A stretch of DNA of 64,000 nt from Desulfonatronum lacustre DSM 10312. GTDB taxonomy: Bacteria > Desulfobacterota > Desulfovibrionia > Desulfovibrionales > Desulfonatronaceae. Of the stretch, positions 8,340-18,305 are shown one piece after another. Made by a program: the position numbers and the translations under genes. A model generated the notes under the pieces. The model made no database searches. It was not told the origin of the DNA and saw only the letters and a list, made by a program, of their open reading frames with translations. Position 1 is the stretch's first letter. Each line of letters starts with the position of its first letter. The stretch covers positions 3,009,313-3,073,312 of the forward strand of contig NZ_KI912608.1 of NCBI RefSeq assembly GCF_000519265.1, read 5' to 3'.

Positions 8340-10049
8340 TCATGCCCGCCCTTTTGGCAGCGTAAAAAAAACGGTCGTTCCCTGTCCTGGTTTGCTTTCC
8401 ATCCAGATTCGACCACCGTGCTTTTCGATGAACTGTTTGCAGATGACCAGGCCGAGGCCGGTACCCTTTTCGCCTTCCGTCCCAAGCTGGCGCTTGTCCC
8501 TGGAAATGGTGAAGAGGTTCGACAGCTTTTCCTTGTTTATGCCGATACCGCTATCCTTCACGGCCATCTGAATAACGTCGCCTTCTTGTCGGGCCGTGAC
8601 GAGAATTTCTCCGCCACGGGGCGTGAATTTCACGGCATTGAAGAGCAGATTGCGAATGACGGTGTTGATCATCGGCTTGTCGATCATGGCCGTCATGTCG
8701 CGGGGGATATCAATGATGATGGAGATGTCCTTCTGGTCGGCCACGCCCTGGGTCGAATTCAGGCTGATGCTCGCCAGTTCATGCATACTGGATGGCTCAA
8801 GGATAAACTCCATGTTGCCTTGACCCATGCGCGCCCATTGCATCAGATCATCAAGCAGAGCCATCATGTGGTTTGTGTTTTTGTGCAACTCTGAAGCCAG
8901 ACGGGTTACCTCCTGTTCGGAAAAGACATCAATATCCTCGGCAAGCATCTGTGTTGAGGTCATCAGTCCGGTCAAAGGGGATTTCAGGTCATGGGCGATA
9001 ATGGAAAAGAGTCTGTCTTTGTCCTCATTGGATATCCGCAACTGCTGGTTGACCAGCCTGATCATCTCTTCGGCCTGTTCGCGTTCAGCCATTTCTCTTC
9101 GCAGCTTGGCATTGGACGTTTCAAGTTCCATCGTCCGTCGGCGAACACGATCTTCAAGTTCGTTTCGTTCAATTTGGAGAGCTTTGGACATGCTGTTGAA
9201 CGTGTTGGCGAGGTCGACCAGTTCCGTGCCTTTTGGCGGCTTGATCTGCTCTCCCAGGTGCGCGGGGTCCGTGGCAATGGCCTGGGCCTTGTCGCGAAGA
9301 TACCCCAACGGATTGAATATCCAGCGTTTGTTCAGGATCACGGTCACGCAGAAAAGGCCCACGAGTACGGTCCCGAACGCAATGGCCAACTGCAAGGTGA
9401 GTTGATTGACGGAGGTGTATGCCGCCTCAAGAGGAATCCGAATGGACACGGCTGAGACGACCTCGTCCTCTGTCCGATGAAAGCTGCGCTCCGAGCCGTA
9501 AGCTTCCACCATGCCCCGCGGGGCACGCTCCGGTTCGGAGTGGCAACGAAGACATGTTGCTTCCATGGTTTCGCCGCGTTGCAGAACGGTGAAGTAGGGT
9601 TCACCGTCGAATATCCGGATTTCAGACAGAAGATCCAGTTCGTCGTCCCGGTTCAGCCTTTTAATGAACTCCCGCTCCAGGGCGTCGGCTTCGTTGTCCG
9701 GGTGACGCGCGTCGATCGCCGCCTCCTTGTAATAATAAGGAATGTCATGCAATCCTTTAAAGTACTCTTCCATTTCACGCACGGCATATGATGAGGACAT
9801 CCATACCGGTTCGAACTGTTCGCCCAGTTCAGGCGCGTTCGTCGCGGCGAAGTCAAACAGGATCGGCTTGAGTTGATGCGAGAAGTAGGTATGTACGGCC
9901 AGCCTGGAATCCAGAATCACCTGGGCCTTGTCTTGGGCTTCCCGCAAGGCATGCTCTTTCATTCTGGCATTCACAAAGAGAATCGTGATCAAGGCGGCGA
10001 CAAGAATGACTCCCCCTATAGTCAAGGCCAGGCGGGAATTTATGCTCAT
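8340..10049 (-). CDS. membrane histidine kinase with Tll0287-like haem sensor domain
   Basis: A 569-residue kinase. TM1 (residues 8-27) is followed by a periplasmic region that reads as a Tll0287-like (DUF3365) domain, with a CLRCH haem c-type motif at 166-170. TM2 (about 215-235), a HAMP segment (WIFNPLGYLRDKAQ) and a coiled coil (290-330) lead to HisKA, with the phospho-acceptor in FSIIAHDLKSPLTG, and HATPase boxes (NTVIRNLLFNAVKFT, DSGIGI, GTGLGLVICKQFIEKHGG). The strong site AGGAGG precedes ATG 10049. No response regulator adjoins. Haem-bearing sensors of this type often sense redox state or diatomic gases, which would suit the nearby hcp; that link is inference. Confidence 0.9.
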   Translation of the reverse strand: MSINSRLALTIGGVILVAALITILFVNARMKEHALREAQDKAQVILDSRLAVHTYFSHQLKPILFDFAATNAPELGEQFEPVWMSSSYAVREMEEYFKGLHDIPYYYKEAAIDARHPDNEADALEREFIKRLNRDDELDLLSEIRIFDGEPYFTVLQRGETMEATCLRCHSEPERAPRGMVEAYGSERSFHRTEDEVVSAVSIRIPLEAAYTSVNQLTLQLAIAFGTVLVGLFCVTVILNKRWIFNPLGYLRDKAQAIATDPAHLGEQIKPPKGTELVDLANTFNSMSKALQIERNELEDRVRRRTMELETSNAKLRREMAEREQAEEMIRLVNQQLRISNEDKDRLFSIIAHDLKSPLTGLMTSTQMLAEDIDVFSEQEVTRLASELHKNTNHMMALLDDLMQWARMGQGNMEFILEPSSMHELASISLNSTQGVADQKDISIIIDIPRDMTAMIDKPMINTVIRNLLFNAVKFTPRGGEILVTARQEGDVIQMAVKDSGIGINKEKLSNLFTISRDKRQLGTEGEKGTGLGLVICKQFIEKHGGRIWMESKPGQGTTVFFTLPKGRA

Positions 10050-10183
10050 ACGTCCTCCTGTCGTTCATCGAAAAGAACCGGTGCTTCATGATTGCCGTCG
10101 GTGCACGGTGCAGGTGCATCGTCTCTCTACGCGGTTAGGACATTCAGCGTACGGCACGGAAGAGCCGTGTCAAGCAATAGCCT

Positions 10184-12301
10184 CTACCCCTTGGCCATGA
10201 CCTCCACCAGACGTTGCAGTTCCTGAGCCTGTTCAGCCAACTCGTTCACCGCCGAGGCCGACTCGTCCATTCCCGCTGCGGTTTCGTCGGCAACCTGGTT
10301 GACCTCGGAAATGGCCCGATTGATTTCCTCGCTGGCCGCGGACTGTTCCTCGCTGGCCGCGGCGATGGAGCTGACCTGATCCGATGTGTCCGCCACCAGC
10401 TCGACGATCCGCTCCAGGGTCTTGCCGGAATCGTTGGCCAGGCCCGTGGCGTCCTGGATGATGGTCACGGACTGATCCACGCTCTGGGCGTTGACCTGGG
10501 TCACGGACTGGATGCCATGGATGGCCTGTTCCACTTCCTTGGTGGCGACCATGGTCTTTTCGGCCAGTTTGCGCACCTCGTCGGCCACCACGGCGAAGCC
10601 GCGTCCGGCGTCCCCGGCCCGGGCCGCCTCAATGGCAGCGTTCAGGGCCAGAAGGTTGGTCTGGTCCGCGATGTCGTTGATCACGCCGATGATCCGTCCG
10701 ATGCCGTCCGCGGCCTTGGCCAGCTCGCCCATGTTCGTCTTGAGTTCCGTGGCTTGATCCTGGACCCGGCCGATGGCGCCCACCACCTTGCGCACCGCGT
10801 CCGCTCCGGCCAGGGCGTCCTGGCGGGCCGAATCCGCGGACTGGGCCGCGTTGGAGGCGTTTCTGGCCACTTCCAGAACCGTGGCGTTCATTTCCTCCAT
10901 GGCCGTGGCCGTTTCGGTGATCCGCTCTTTCTGTGTTTTGGCTCCCTGGGACGAATGCTCCACTTGGGCGCTGAGTTCCTGGGAAGCGGAGCTGAGCCGC
11001 TCCACCACGTGTTCGATCTTGGCCGCGGCCTGGATCATGCCTTCCTTCTTGGCCCGCTCGGCCTGGGCCCGGGCCGCCTCGGCCTCGGATGTGGCCTGTC
11101 TGGCCCGTTCGGCCTCCTGGGCCGCTTCCGTGGTCTTGGCCTCGGCCTCGGCGATTTTCTCCTTCAAGGCGTCGACCATGGTCCGCAGCGCGTCGCACAA
11201 CACGCCGATCTCGTCGCCCTGGCGGATGGTCAGTTTCTGGCTCAGGTCCCCCTGGGCCACGGCCCGGGCGAAGCTCACGGTCCGGCTCACGGGACCGGAA
11301 ATGCCGCGCATGATGGCCGCGGCCAGCAACCCGGTCACGACCAGGGCCGCCGCGATCAGCGCGGACACCAGCGCAAAGGCGCTCCTGGCCTGTCTGGCCA
11401 AGTCCTCGGCCATGGCTTCCATGTCCCGAGCCGAGGTGTCCTCAATACGCTTCAACCCCTCAATGCGCGACGTGGAGTCACGGAACCATTGCCCCGCGTC
11501 TCCGGCCAACGTCCCGCCCTCCATGCTGGAGAAGACGCGATCCCGCCACGGCGCCACCCGCGGGCCGTGTTCGTTCATGACGTTCGTTAAGGCTGTTCGC
11601 TGGGTCGGCGGCGCGTAGGCGACGAACACGTCGAACAGTTCATCCTGACGGACCAACACGTTCAGCCAGCGCCGTAACTGTTCTCCGGTCATCCTTTGCG
11701 CGGTGAAGATATTGGACAGAATAGCCCGTTCCTGGCCGGCATATTCCTTGGCTTGCAACAGGGCCGCGTAGGCCACGGCGACCCGGGTGGCGTCGCTGTC
11801 GTCGGTGGCGTTGGGCATGGCCCGGATCGAGGCCATCAGGCTTTCAATTAATCCGGTATACTTGTCCACGGTTTGAATACCGGTGATGTTGCGCGCGGAA
11901 ACCTCGGCGCGGAACTCCCGCAGTCGCCCCAGTTCACGGGACTGCGCCTGGGCCTGGGACCGCACGTTCTCCAGCCCTGCCAGCCCGGTGTCCACGAAAT
12001 CCTGAAAAGCCGCCAAGCTCTGGTCCGTGCGACGAAGCTGCGCGTTCAGCTCAGCGCCGAACTCGCGGCCCTGGGAACTGACGAATCCGGCGGAAAGCCC
12101 CCGCTCCACCTGCATGTCGTGGATCAGGTTGCCGATTCTGACCGAAAGCAGGATCATTTGCTCCAGCCGCTGCATGTCCGCCATGGTTTGCCGACGCTCC
12201 TTGAGCACTACGCCGGATATGATCAGCATGGCCGCGATGGGCACGATAATCAACAGCATCAGTTTGACGCTGATCCGCAAGTCGCCCAATATTCTTTGCA
12301 T
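10184..12301 (-). CDS. methyl-accepting chemotaxis protein with NIT (nitrate/nitrite) sensor
   Basis: A 705-residue chemoreceptor. TM1 (residues 11-32) is followed by a periplasmic helical region with [17 protein letters not shown] and [18 protein letters not shown], the pattern of NIT domains, which respond to nitrate or nitrite in characterised members. TM2 (about 310-335), HAMP ([24 protein letters not shown]), a coiled coil and the signalling tip follow ([42 protein letters not shown]). It has no CheR-docking pentapeptide at its end ([10 protein letters not shown]). It shares its strand with the kinase-pump operon but is separated by 134 nt. Its sensor fits the nitrogen-oxide theme of hcp and the palindromes. 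Confidence 0.92.
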   Translation of the reverse strand: MQRILGDLRISVKLMLLIIVPIAAMLIISGVVLKERRQTMADMQRLEQMILLSVRIGNLIHDMQVERGLSAGFVSSQGREFGAELNAQLRRTDQSLAAFQDFVDTGLAGLENVRSQAQAQSRELGRLREFRAEVSARNITGIQTVDKYTGLIESLMASIRAMPNATDDSDATRVAVAYAALLQAKEYAGQERAILSNIFTAQRMTGEQLRRWLNVLVRQDELFDVFVAYAPPTQRTALTNVMNEHGPRVAPWRDRVFSSMEGGTLAGDAGQWFRDSTSRIEGLKRIEDTSARDMEAMAEDLARQARSAFALVSALIAAALVVTGLLAAAIMRGISGPVSRTVSFARAVAQGDLSQKLTIRQGDEIGVLCDALRTMVDALKEKIAEAEAKTTEAAQEAERARQATSEAEAARAQAERAKKEGMIQAAAKIEHVVERLSSASQELSAQVEHSSQGAKTQKERITETATAMEEMNATVLEVARNASNAAQSADSARQDALAGADAVRKVVGAIGRVQDQATELKTNMGELAKAADGIGRIIGVINDIADQTNLLALNAAIEAARAGDAGRGFAVVADEVRKLAEKTMVATKEVEQAIHGIQSVTQVNAQSVDQSVTIIQDATGLANDSGKTLERIVELVADTSDQVSSIAAASEEQSAASEEINRAISEVNQVADETAAGMDESASAVNELAEQAQELQRLVEVMAKG

Positions 12302-12544
12302 TCCGCACCTCCGTCGCTTGATTGTCGGCCTGATTATCGGCTTGGTCGTCCGCCCCGTCGCCCGGAGCAGTTCATGATCGCATTTATCTTCCCGTCTGAA
12401 CCACTTTCCTGGAAATCCGTCAACACGTCGGGTTAGTATCGAAGATTTGGCACAAGCTCTTTCGAGTCTCTCCCCGGCACGTCACCAAAGACGAATCGTC
12501 CAACGAGCTTGTCTCGACTCTGGCCCTCGCGGCAATCCCGCGCC

Positions 12545-12613
12545 TTGATCTGAATCAAATTGTGTAACGTTGAAGAGCAAAAAGGGACGAGATCAAAAAT
12601 TGATCCAGATCAA
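12545..12613 (+). promoter_or_regulatory. two HcpR-type palindromes before the NapH-like gene
   Basis: TTGATCTGAATCAA (12545-12558) and TTGATCCAGATCAA (12600-12613) lie 55 bp apart. A TATCAA element at 12637-12642 could be a -10, placing the second palindrome near -42 for the plus-strand gene at 12676. The first might instead serve the divergent chemoreceptor gene. The remainder of the 374-nt intergenic region (12302-12675) shows no gene. Confidence 0.55.
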
Positions 12614-12675
12614 GGCCGGCGCGAAGATTTTCGGCCTATCAATGAGTCTCTCTTCCCTCGGACCACGGAGCCCGT

Positions 12676-14019
12676 ATGACCTCGCCCACATCTCCATTGC
12701 GCACCACCCTGCGTACTTTTGGAGCCTTGACCCTGCCGACCTTGTCCTGCCTGTTGCTGGCGGCCCATTACCTGCGTTCCGGCGACCTGGGAATGGTGGC
12801 GGTCTGCCTGGCCTTGCCCGGCCTGTTTTTTCTTCGCCAGGCCTGGGTGCGTCCGGTGCTGCAAGCGGCCTTTGCAGCGGGCATGGCCGTCTGGGTACTG
12901 GCCATGATGGACCTGATCCAGTTTCGCCAAGTGGTCGGCCTGCCCTGGCTGCGGCTGGCCCTGATCCTCGGCTCGGTGGCCATGGTCACGGGCAGCGGAG
13001 CCTTGTTTTTCGAAACCCGCGTTCTTCGAGAACGCTTCCGCCGAAGGCCGGAAGCGGCATTGGTCCAGGCCGGGGCGTTTCTGCTCACGGTTTGCGCTTT
13101 GGTGCTGGCCCAGGCCAAGGTTTCCTTTCCGATCCTGCTCGCGGACCGCTTTTTCCCGGGCTTCGGCGTGCTCCAAATTCTGGGCATGGGCCTCTATGCG
13201 GCGTGGATCGCGGGCAAGCTGACGGATCCGGAGAGGGCTCCGCTGGTGCGTGCCCGGATGTGGCTGTTCTTTTCCCTGGTCTTTTTCGGCCAACTGGCCC
13301 TGGGTTTAGCGGGATGGGAGCGGTTCTTGATGACCGGGGACCTGCATCTGCCGGTTCCGGCCTTGATCCTGGCCGGACCGATCTATCGCGGGGAGGGGAT
13401 CTTCATGCTCACTCTCTTTCTGAGCACGGTTCTCCTGGTGGGGCCGGCCTGGTGCAGCCATCTCTGCTACATCGGGGCCTGGGACCACCAGGCGGCCTTG
13501 CGGACCAAACGTCCGCAAGGCCTGCCGTCCTGGGCCTTCCCTGCCCGCCTGAGTATTTTCGCGCTTGTGATGGTTACGGCCCTGGGGTTGCGCCTGATGG
13601 GCGTACACTGGACCTGGGCCGTGACGTTGGCCGCCGGATTCGGACTGGTGGGAGTGGGGATCATGGCCGCAATATCCCGTAAAGTGGGCGTGATGGCCCA
13701 TTGCACGGTCTTTTGTCCGATAGGGTTGGCCGCGGTGGCCCTGGGGCGACTGCTGCCCTGGCGGCTGCGCATCAACCGGGACTGCGACGCCTGCGGTCGC
13801 TGCGCCCGGGTCTGCCGGTACGGCGCCCTGGAGCCGGAACACCTCGTCAACCGGAAACCCGGCCTGTCCTGTACCCTCTGCGGAGACTGCATCCACCGCT
13901 GCCGCGACGGTCGGTTGACCTACGGCTTTGCCCGGCTCTCGTCGGTCGCATCTCACCAATTGTTCGTCCTGCTGATCAGCACCTTGCATGCCGTGTTCCT
14001 GGCCACGGCCAGGATTTGA
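12676..14019 (+). CDS. NapH/NosR/CcoG-like polyferredoxin membrane protein
   Basis: A 447-residue membrane protein with about nine to ten helices. The motif WCSHLCYIGAWD in the middle and CTVFCPIGL further on are the CX3CP-type motifs of the NapH/NosR family. A cytosolic ferredoxin module follows: CDACGRCARVC and CTLCGDCIHRC, two [4Fe-4S] sites, then a final helix. Relatives move electrons between quinol and redox enzymes of nitrogen-oxide or cytochrome metabolism. It stands alone, with two HcpR-type palindromes upstream, which suggests induction with hcp. ATG 12676 follows a weak GGAG. The exact partner is unknown. Confidence 0.85.
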   Translation: MTSPTSPLRTTLRTFGALTLPTLSCLLLAAHYLRSGDLGMVAVCLALPGLFFLRQAWVRPVLQAAFAAGMAVWVLAMMDLIQFRQVVGLPWLRLALILGSVAMVTGSGALFFETRVLRERFRRRPEAALVQAGAFLLTVCALVLAQAKVSFPILLADRFFPGFGVLQILGMGLYAAWIAGKLTDPERAPLVRARMWLFFSLVFFGQLALGLAGWERFLMTGDLHLPVPALILAGPIYRGEGIFMLTLFLSTVLLVGPAWCSHLCYIGAWDHQAALRTKRPQGLPSWAFPARLSIFALVMVTALGLRLMGVHWTWAVTLAAGFGLVGVGIMAAISRKVGVMAHCTVFCPIGLAAVALGRLLPWRLRINRDCDACGRCARVCRYGALEPEHLVNRKPGLSCTLCGDCIHRCRDGRLTYGFARLSSVASHQLFVLLISTLHAVFLATARI

Positions 14020-14111
14020 TTCGAGTCGAAAAGAATGGTTCGGATCAAAAATCAGGGTTGACGCCGCAATGCACGCGCATTACCTTCAACCAATGCCATG
14101 AAGGAGGTATC

Positions 14112-14429
14112 ATGCCAGCATCAACTTTGTTTGAGTCAACTCTGACAGAACGCTACCAAACCACCATTCCCAAGGTCGTTCGGGAAACCCTTGGACTCGG
14201 GAAAGGGGATAGGCTCAGGTACAGCATTGACGCGGGGGAAGTGTTCATTGCTCGTGTCGACGAGGAGGAAAATGATCCCGTGCTGGAGGAATTCCTCGCA
14301 TTTCTGGTCCGAGACATGGAACAACATCCAGAACGGATTCAGGCGATAGACAGTGGTCTAGCCCAACGGATCACGTCGTTGGCGCAAAATATTCAAGTGG
14401 ATCTTGACCAGCCGTTGGAAGAAGATTGA
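14112..14429 (+). CDS. prlF: PrlF/SohA-family antitoxin
   Basis: A 105-residue protein. Its N-terminal half (STLTERYQTTIPKVVRETLGLGKGDRLRYSIDAGEVFIARV) is an AbrB/SpoVT-like swapped-hairpin DNA-binding domain; the acidic C-terminal half would wrap the toxin. AAGGAGG lies just before ATG 14112. Its stop codon overlaps the start of the next gene (TGATG), the usual coupling in toxin-antitoxin pairs. In E. coli PrlF neutralises the RNase YhaV and represses their operon. The stretch before it shows no clear operator by eye. Confidence 0.9.
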   Translation: MPASTLFESTLTERYQTTIPKVVRETLGLGKGDRLRYSIDAGEVFIARVDEEENDPVLEEFLAFLVRDMEQHPERIQAIDSGLAQRITSLAQNIQVDLDQPLEED

Positions 14430-14902
14430 TGAGCGACGCTGCACGGCCACTCGTCGTCAATGGATGGTCAATTTACGCCCACCCTTTGTTCCTGGACCAG
14501 TTAGAACGGCTTGCCGCGCAAGTGGCAAGTCTGAGGGACAAGGACCCACGAGGGTACCAGAAAAAAAATATCGCCAAACGTCTTGCCGCCATCTCCAAGC
14601 TGGCCTTCGAGATCATTCCCCAAGACCCGCGGCGTCCGGAATACCGCCAGGGCGGAACGCTGGGCGGCCAACGCAAGCACTGGCTCCGAGCCAAGTTTTT
14701 TCAACAATACCGGCTCTTCTTCCGTTATCATCAGAAAAAGCGAATCATTCTCTATGCCTGGGTCAACGACGAGCAGACAAAAAGGGCGTACGACAGTGGA
14801 AACGACGCTTACAAGGTCTTCCGGAAAATGCTCGACAAAGGATGCCCTCCGGAAGACTGGGAAAGCCTTCTGGCCCAATCGAAGGCGCACTCGAAGACAT
14901 AA
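14429..14902 (+). CDS. yhaV: YhaV-family ribosome-dependent mRNA interferase toxin
   Basis: A 157-residue protein, close to the usual 154 for YhaV. Features of the family are seen in order: NGWSIYAHPLFLDQLERL, KLAFEIIPQDPRRPEYRQGGTLG, HWLRAKFFQQYRLFFRYH, KRIILYAWVNDEQTKRAYDSGNDAY and VFRKMLDKGCPPEDW. This is a RelE-superfamily RNase fold. The ATG overlaps the antitoxin stop, and the toxin is intact, so the pair is probably active. It converges with trkH, whose stop lies 35 nt away. Confidence 0.92.
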   Translation: MSDAARPLVVNGWSIYAHPLFLDQLERLAAQVASLRDKDPRGYQKKNIAKRLAAISKLAFEIIPQDPRRPEYRQGGTLGGQRKHWLRAKFFQQYRLFFRYHQKKRIILYAWVNDEQTKRAYDSGNDAYKVFRKMLDKGCPPEDWESLLAQSKAHSKT

Positions 14903-14936
14903 TCGGCACAACAGCGCCTGCTCAGGACTTTAACCG

Positions 14937-16388
14937 TCACGCCCTCCAGAAGGCCGGCAGCAGGAAGATGATCACGGCGTAGAGTTCCAGCCGTCCCAGG
15001 AGCATGCCCCAGGCGAGCAGCCACTTGGCCGCGGCGGGCAGGTGGGCGAAGTTCTGCGCCGGCCCAACGTCGCCGAAGCCCGGGCCGATGTTGCCCATGG
15101 CCGCGATGGCCGCGCTGAAGGAGGTGACCATATCCAGCCCCATGGCCGCCAACAGCAGGGACAGCACCAGGTACAGGGCCGCGAACAGGCCCAGAAAACC
15201 CCAGATTCCGCTGATTACGCTTTCCTCCACGGGCTTGCCGCTCATCTTGACCTGGACCACGGCCTGGGGATGGATGACCCGGAAGCTTTCCCTGTACATA
15301 TGCCTGGCCGCCAGGAGCACGCGCATGCACTTCACCCCTCCGGAAGTGGACCCGGCGCATCCGCCGATGAACATGGCCGCGAAAAGAAGAGCCCCTGCCA
15401 GTGGCGGCCAAAGGGCGAAGTCCGCCGTGGCGTAGCCGGTGGTGGTGATGATGGAGACCAGGTTAAAGGCACTGTACAGGAACGCTTCACCCAGGGTTTC
15501 GTAGGTCCGGTTTGTCCAAAGCGTCACGCCGATCACGGCAATGGCGCCCAGGACCAGCAGAGTGAAGAATCGAGCTTCGGAATTGCGCCACAACGCCAGA
15601 GGACGTCCGCGCAGGGCTTGGTAGTGCAGAGCGAAATTGATCGCGCCCAGGAACATGAACACCGTGACCACCAGATGCAGATAAGCGCTCTGGTAATGGC
15701 CCATGGACAGATTCTTGGTGGAATAGCCGCCCGTGGCAATGGTGGCGAACATGTGGCACAGGGCGTCGAAGAGGTTCATCCCGCCCAGAAGCAGCAAACC
15801 CACCAGCACGGCGGAAAAGAGCAGGTAGACCTTCCACAGCGACAGGGCCGCGGCCCGGACCCGGGGCTTGATCCGGTCCTGTCTGCCGCCGGAAAATTCG
15901 GCCCGGTAGAGGTGCATGCCGCCCACCCCGAGGATGGGCAGTACGGCCACGGACAGCACGATGATGCCCATGCCGCCGATCCATTGGGTCATGCTGCGCC
16001 AGAACAGCAGACCCGGAGCCACGACTTCGATATCCGTGAGCACGGAGGAGCCCGTGGTGGTGAAGCCGGAGACCGACTCGAAAAAGGCGTCCGTAAAGGT
16101 GTCGAACACGCCGCCGAGGTAGAAAGGCAGGGCCCCGACCAGCCCGGCGCTGATCCAGCACAGGGCCACCACGCTCATGGCCTCCCGGCTGGTCACGGTT
16201 TCCGGAGCGTGCTTGCGCCAAACCAGGTACAGCGCCAGCCCCGCGAGGCTGACCGAGACCATGGAGACCAGCAGGGGCGTGACGCCCGCATCCCCGTAAT
16301 ACAGCGAACAAGCCAGGGCCGGGAGCATGAGCAGGCCCACGGCGGCGATGATCACGCCGGTGTAGGAGAGGATGCCTCGCCAGTGCAT
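14937..16388 (-). CDS. trkH: Trk-type potassium uptake protein TrkH
   Basis: A 483-residue protein starting at MHWRGILSYTGVIIAAVG; this ATG has an AAGGG site and gives the standard TrkH length, unlike the longer frame to 16466. Four K+ filter-like loops are visible: SGFTTTGSSVL, FATIATGGYSTKN, NLVSIITTTGYATAD and AIAAMGNIGPGFGDVGP. The protein moves K+ across the inner membrane. The next gene upstream encodes its regulatory subunit TrkA, 82 nt away on the same strand, so the two form a complete K+ uptake system, probably for osmotic adaptation. Confidence 0.95.
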   Translation of the reverse strand: MHWRGILSYTGVIIAAVGLLMLPALACSLYYGDAGVTPLLVSMVSVSLAGLALYLVWRKHAPETVTSREAMSVVALCWISAGLVGALPFYLGGVFDTFTDAFFESVSGFTTTGSSVLTDIEVVAPGLLFWRSMTQWIGGMGIIVLSVAVLPILGVGGMHLYRAEFSGGRQDRIKPRVRAAALSLWKVYLLFSAVLVGLLLLGGMNLFDALCHMFATIATGGYSTKNLSMGHYQSAYLHLVVTVFMFLGAINFALHYQALRGRPLALWRNSEARFFTLLVLGAIAVIGVTLWTNRTYETLGEAFLYSAFNLVSIITTTGYATADFALWPPLAGALLFAAMFIGGCAGSTSGGVKCMRVLLAARHMYRESFRVIHPQAVVQVKMSGKPVEESVISGIWGFLGLFAALYLVLSLLLAAMGLDMVTSFSAAIAAMGNIGPGFGDVGPAQNFAHLPAAAKWLLAWGMLLGRLELYAVIIFLLPAFWRA

Positions 16389-16470
16389 ATGTTTCCCTTG
16401 CAATAACCTGTGAGGGGTGGCTTGTGGTTGTTGCGGACGAATCTCCAGGCACAGGCCACGGATCACGACC

Positions 16471-17835
16471 TCAGATGTATTCCAGTTTGACGGCCAGGAC
16501 CCGCTCCACTTTGGAGATGTTCGCCCGGGTGGAGAGGATCACGATTCTGTCACCGGGCCGGATCACGCTTTCCCCGTCCGGAATGATCACCTCTTCGCCG
16601 CGGATCACGCAGAGAATCAAGGCGCCCTTGGGGAAGCGCAGGTCCTTGATCGGCTTGTGGACAATGGGCGACTTTTCTTGGGCCACGGCTTCCAGGGCCT
16701 CGGCTTCTTCGCCGCGGATGAAGACCGAGGAAATGACCTTGCCCCGGCGGACATGGCGGTAAATGGTGTGGACCGCGGATATCCGGGGACTGATCACGTT
16801 TTCCAGGCCGATGGCCCGGACCAGGGGAATGTAGGCGAACTTGTTGATTCGGGTGATGGTCTTGGCCGCGCCCAGCCGTTTGGCCAGCAGGGAGAGCAGG
16901 ACGTTGGTCTCCTCGCCGCCGGTCAGGGCGATGAAGGCGTCGGTTTCCCGGATGCCTTCCTCCTGAAGCAGGTCCCCGTCCGAGCCGTCGCCGTGGAGCA
17001 CGATGGTCTTGTCCAATTCTCCGGCCAGCTTTTCACAGCGTTGCGGGTCGCGTTCAATGAGCTTGACGGACAGGCCTTTGCGTTCCAAGGCCTTGGCGGC
17101 CAAGAGCCCCACGCTGCCTCCGCCGACGATCATGGCGTTGCGGACCTTTGTCGTGCAAGGGGAAAACAGAGGCAGGACGCGCTCGACCCGGTCGCCGGCG
17201 CAGATGAAGTAGACCACGTCCTCCCTGCGCAAGGCGTCCGGGCCGGTGGGTATCAGCAACCTCTCGTCGCGGACAATGGCCGCGACGATGAACCGGTCGT
17301 CCCGGTAGCGATCCGGGATATCCATCAGCCGCACGCCGATCAGCGGGCTGTCCGGACAGACCCGCACCCCGATCAGCTTGACCCGTCCCCCGGCGAACGG
17401 GTTGACCTCCATGGCCCCGGGAACCTCCAGCATCCGTTCCAGGGCCAGAACCACTTCCTGATCCGGATTGATCACATGAGCGATGTTCAGGATTTCCCGG
17501 GTCAAGGTGGATTTGTAGTGCAGGTATTCCTGGTTGCGGATCCGGGCCAGTTTGGTCAAGTCCGGGGCCAGGGCCCGGGCGAACAGACAGGCCGTGAGGT
17601 TGGTTTCATCGCTGTCCGTGACCGCCAGCAGCAGCTTGGCCTGCTGAATCCCGGCCTGCTCCAAGAGCACCGGGCTGCTCCCGGACCCCAGAATGGTCTG
17701 CACGTCCAGGTGATCGTTGATCCGCCTGAGAGCCTCCGGGCTCTTGTCGATGACCACCACGTCCTTGTGCTCCAGTGAGAGGCGTTGAGCCACGTGAAAG
17801 CCGATTTCCCCGGCCCCGATGATCACAATGCGCAT
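16471..17835 (-). CDS. trkA: Trk system potassium uptake regulator TrkA
   Basis: A 454-residue cytoplasmic gating subunit built from two RCK repeats: a first Rossmann domain MRIVIIGAGEIGFHVAQRL with TrkA-C, and a second, NAMIVGGGSVGLLAAKAL, with a C-terminal TrkA-C ending RVLAVKLEYI. Each binds NAD(H) or a nucleotide through its GxGxxG loop. ATG 17835 begins exactly at the Rossmann strand; AGGAG is 11 nt upstream. Upstream of the gene lies the large hexamer inverted repeat (17959-18133), shared with the divergent antiporter gene. Confidence 0.95.
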   Translation of the reverse strand: MRIVIIGAGEIGFHVAQRLSLEHKDVVVIDKSPEALRRINDHLDVQTILGSGSSPVLLEQAGIQQAKLLLAVTDSDETNLTACLFARALAPDLTKLARIRNQEYLHYKSTLTREILNIAHVINPDQEVVLALERMLEVPGAMEVNPFAGGRVKLIGVRVCPDSPLIGVRLMDIPDRYRDDRFIVAAIVRDERLLIPTGPDALRREDVVYFICAGDRVERVLPLFSPCTTKVRNAMIVGGGSVGLLAAKALERKGLSVKLIERDPQRCEKLAGELDKTIVLHGDGSDGDLLQEEGIRETDAFIALTGGEETNVLLSLLAKRLGAAKTITRINKFAYIPLVRAIGLENVISPRISAVHTIYRHVRRGKVISSVFIRGEEAEALEAVAQEKSPIVHKPIKDLRFPKGALILCVIRGEEVIIPDGESVIRPGDRIVILSTRANISKVERVLAVKLEYI

Positions 17836-17958
17836 ACGGCGGATGCTCCTTGTCGAAATTGCCGGCCCGTTTCGTAAGCCTTCCAAATGGGCTCCATACG
17901 CCCGGCAGGACCATCACGCAAGAAAACCCTCCGGAGGCTCCACGGCAAGTTTGTTCTC

Positions 17959-18133
17959 ATCGAAATCCAAATCGAAATCCAAATCGCGATCCAAATCGCG
18001 ATCCAAATCGCGATCGAAATCGCGATCGAAATCGAAACTTGAAAAATGCTGTGCATCACCCCGTGATTGCGTCATCTTCTTGGACATGATGTTCGATTTC
18101 GATCACGATTTCGATTTCGATACCGATTCAGAT
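17959..18133. repeat. hexanucleotide inverted-repeat element 2
   Basis: Thirteen in-phase hexamers run from 17959 to 18036, alternating atcgaa, atccaa and atcgcg. A 55-nt spacer contains a small hairpin (gcatcac ccc gtgattgc). Seven hexamers of the opposite orientation run from 18092 to 18133 (ttcgat, cacgat, accgat, tcagat). The arms could pair as a long stem. It occupies most of the 470-nt divergent gap between trkA and the Kef-like gene and has the same design as element 1 at 934-1034, with different hexamers. It is not a CRISPR array, since it has no unique spacers. Confidence 0.8.
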
Positions 18134-18305
18134 AGCGGGTGAGAGTCGAACAAATCTGCCCCCTCCGGTGGCCATTGACACCCTTTCTTGATGTTTGCGT
18201 GGGGTTTTGTCACAAGCCGCTTGGCGATTTGGACGCCGCGGATTACCGCGACCATCTTGGTCGCTGTTTTTCGCGCCATTTATCTCTCTTTCCGGAGTTC
18301 AATCA

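Noticed and set aside
17959-18133. CRISPR array
   Set aside because: The hexamers have no unique spacers, and there are no cas genes nearby.
17819-18142. Frame encoding a Ser/Lys/Arg repeat
   Set aside because: It is the hexamer inverted-repeat element 2 translated; no start site and no conserved domain.
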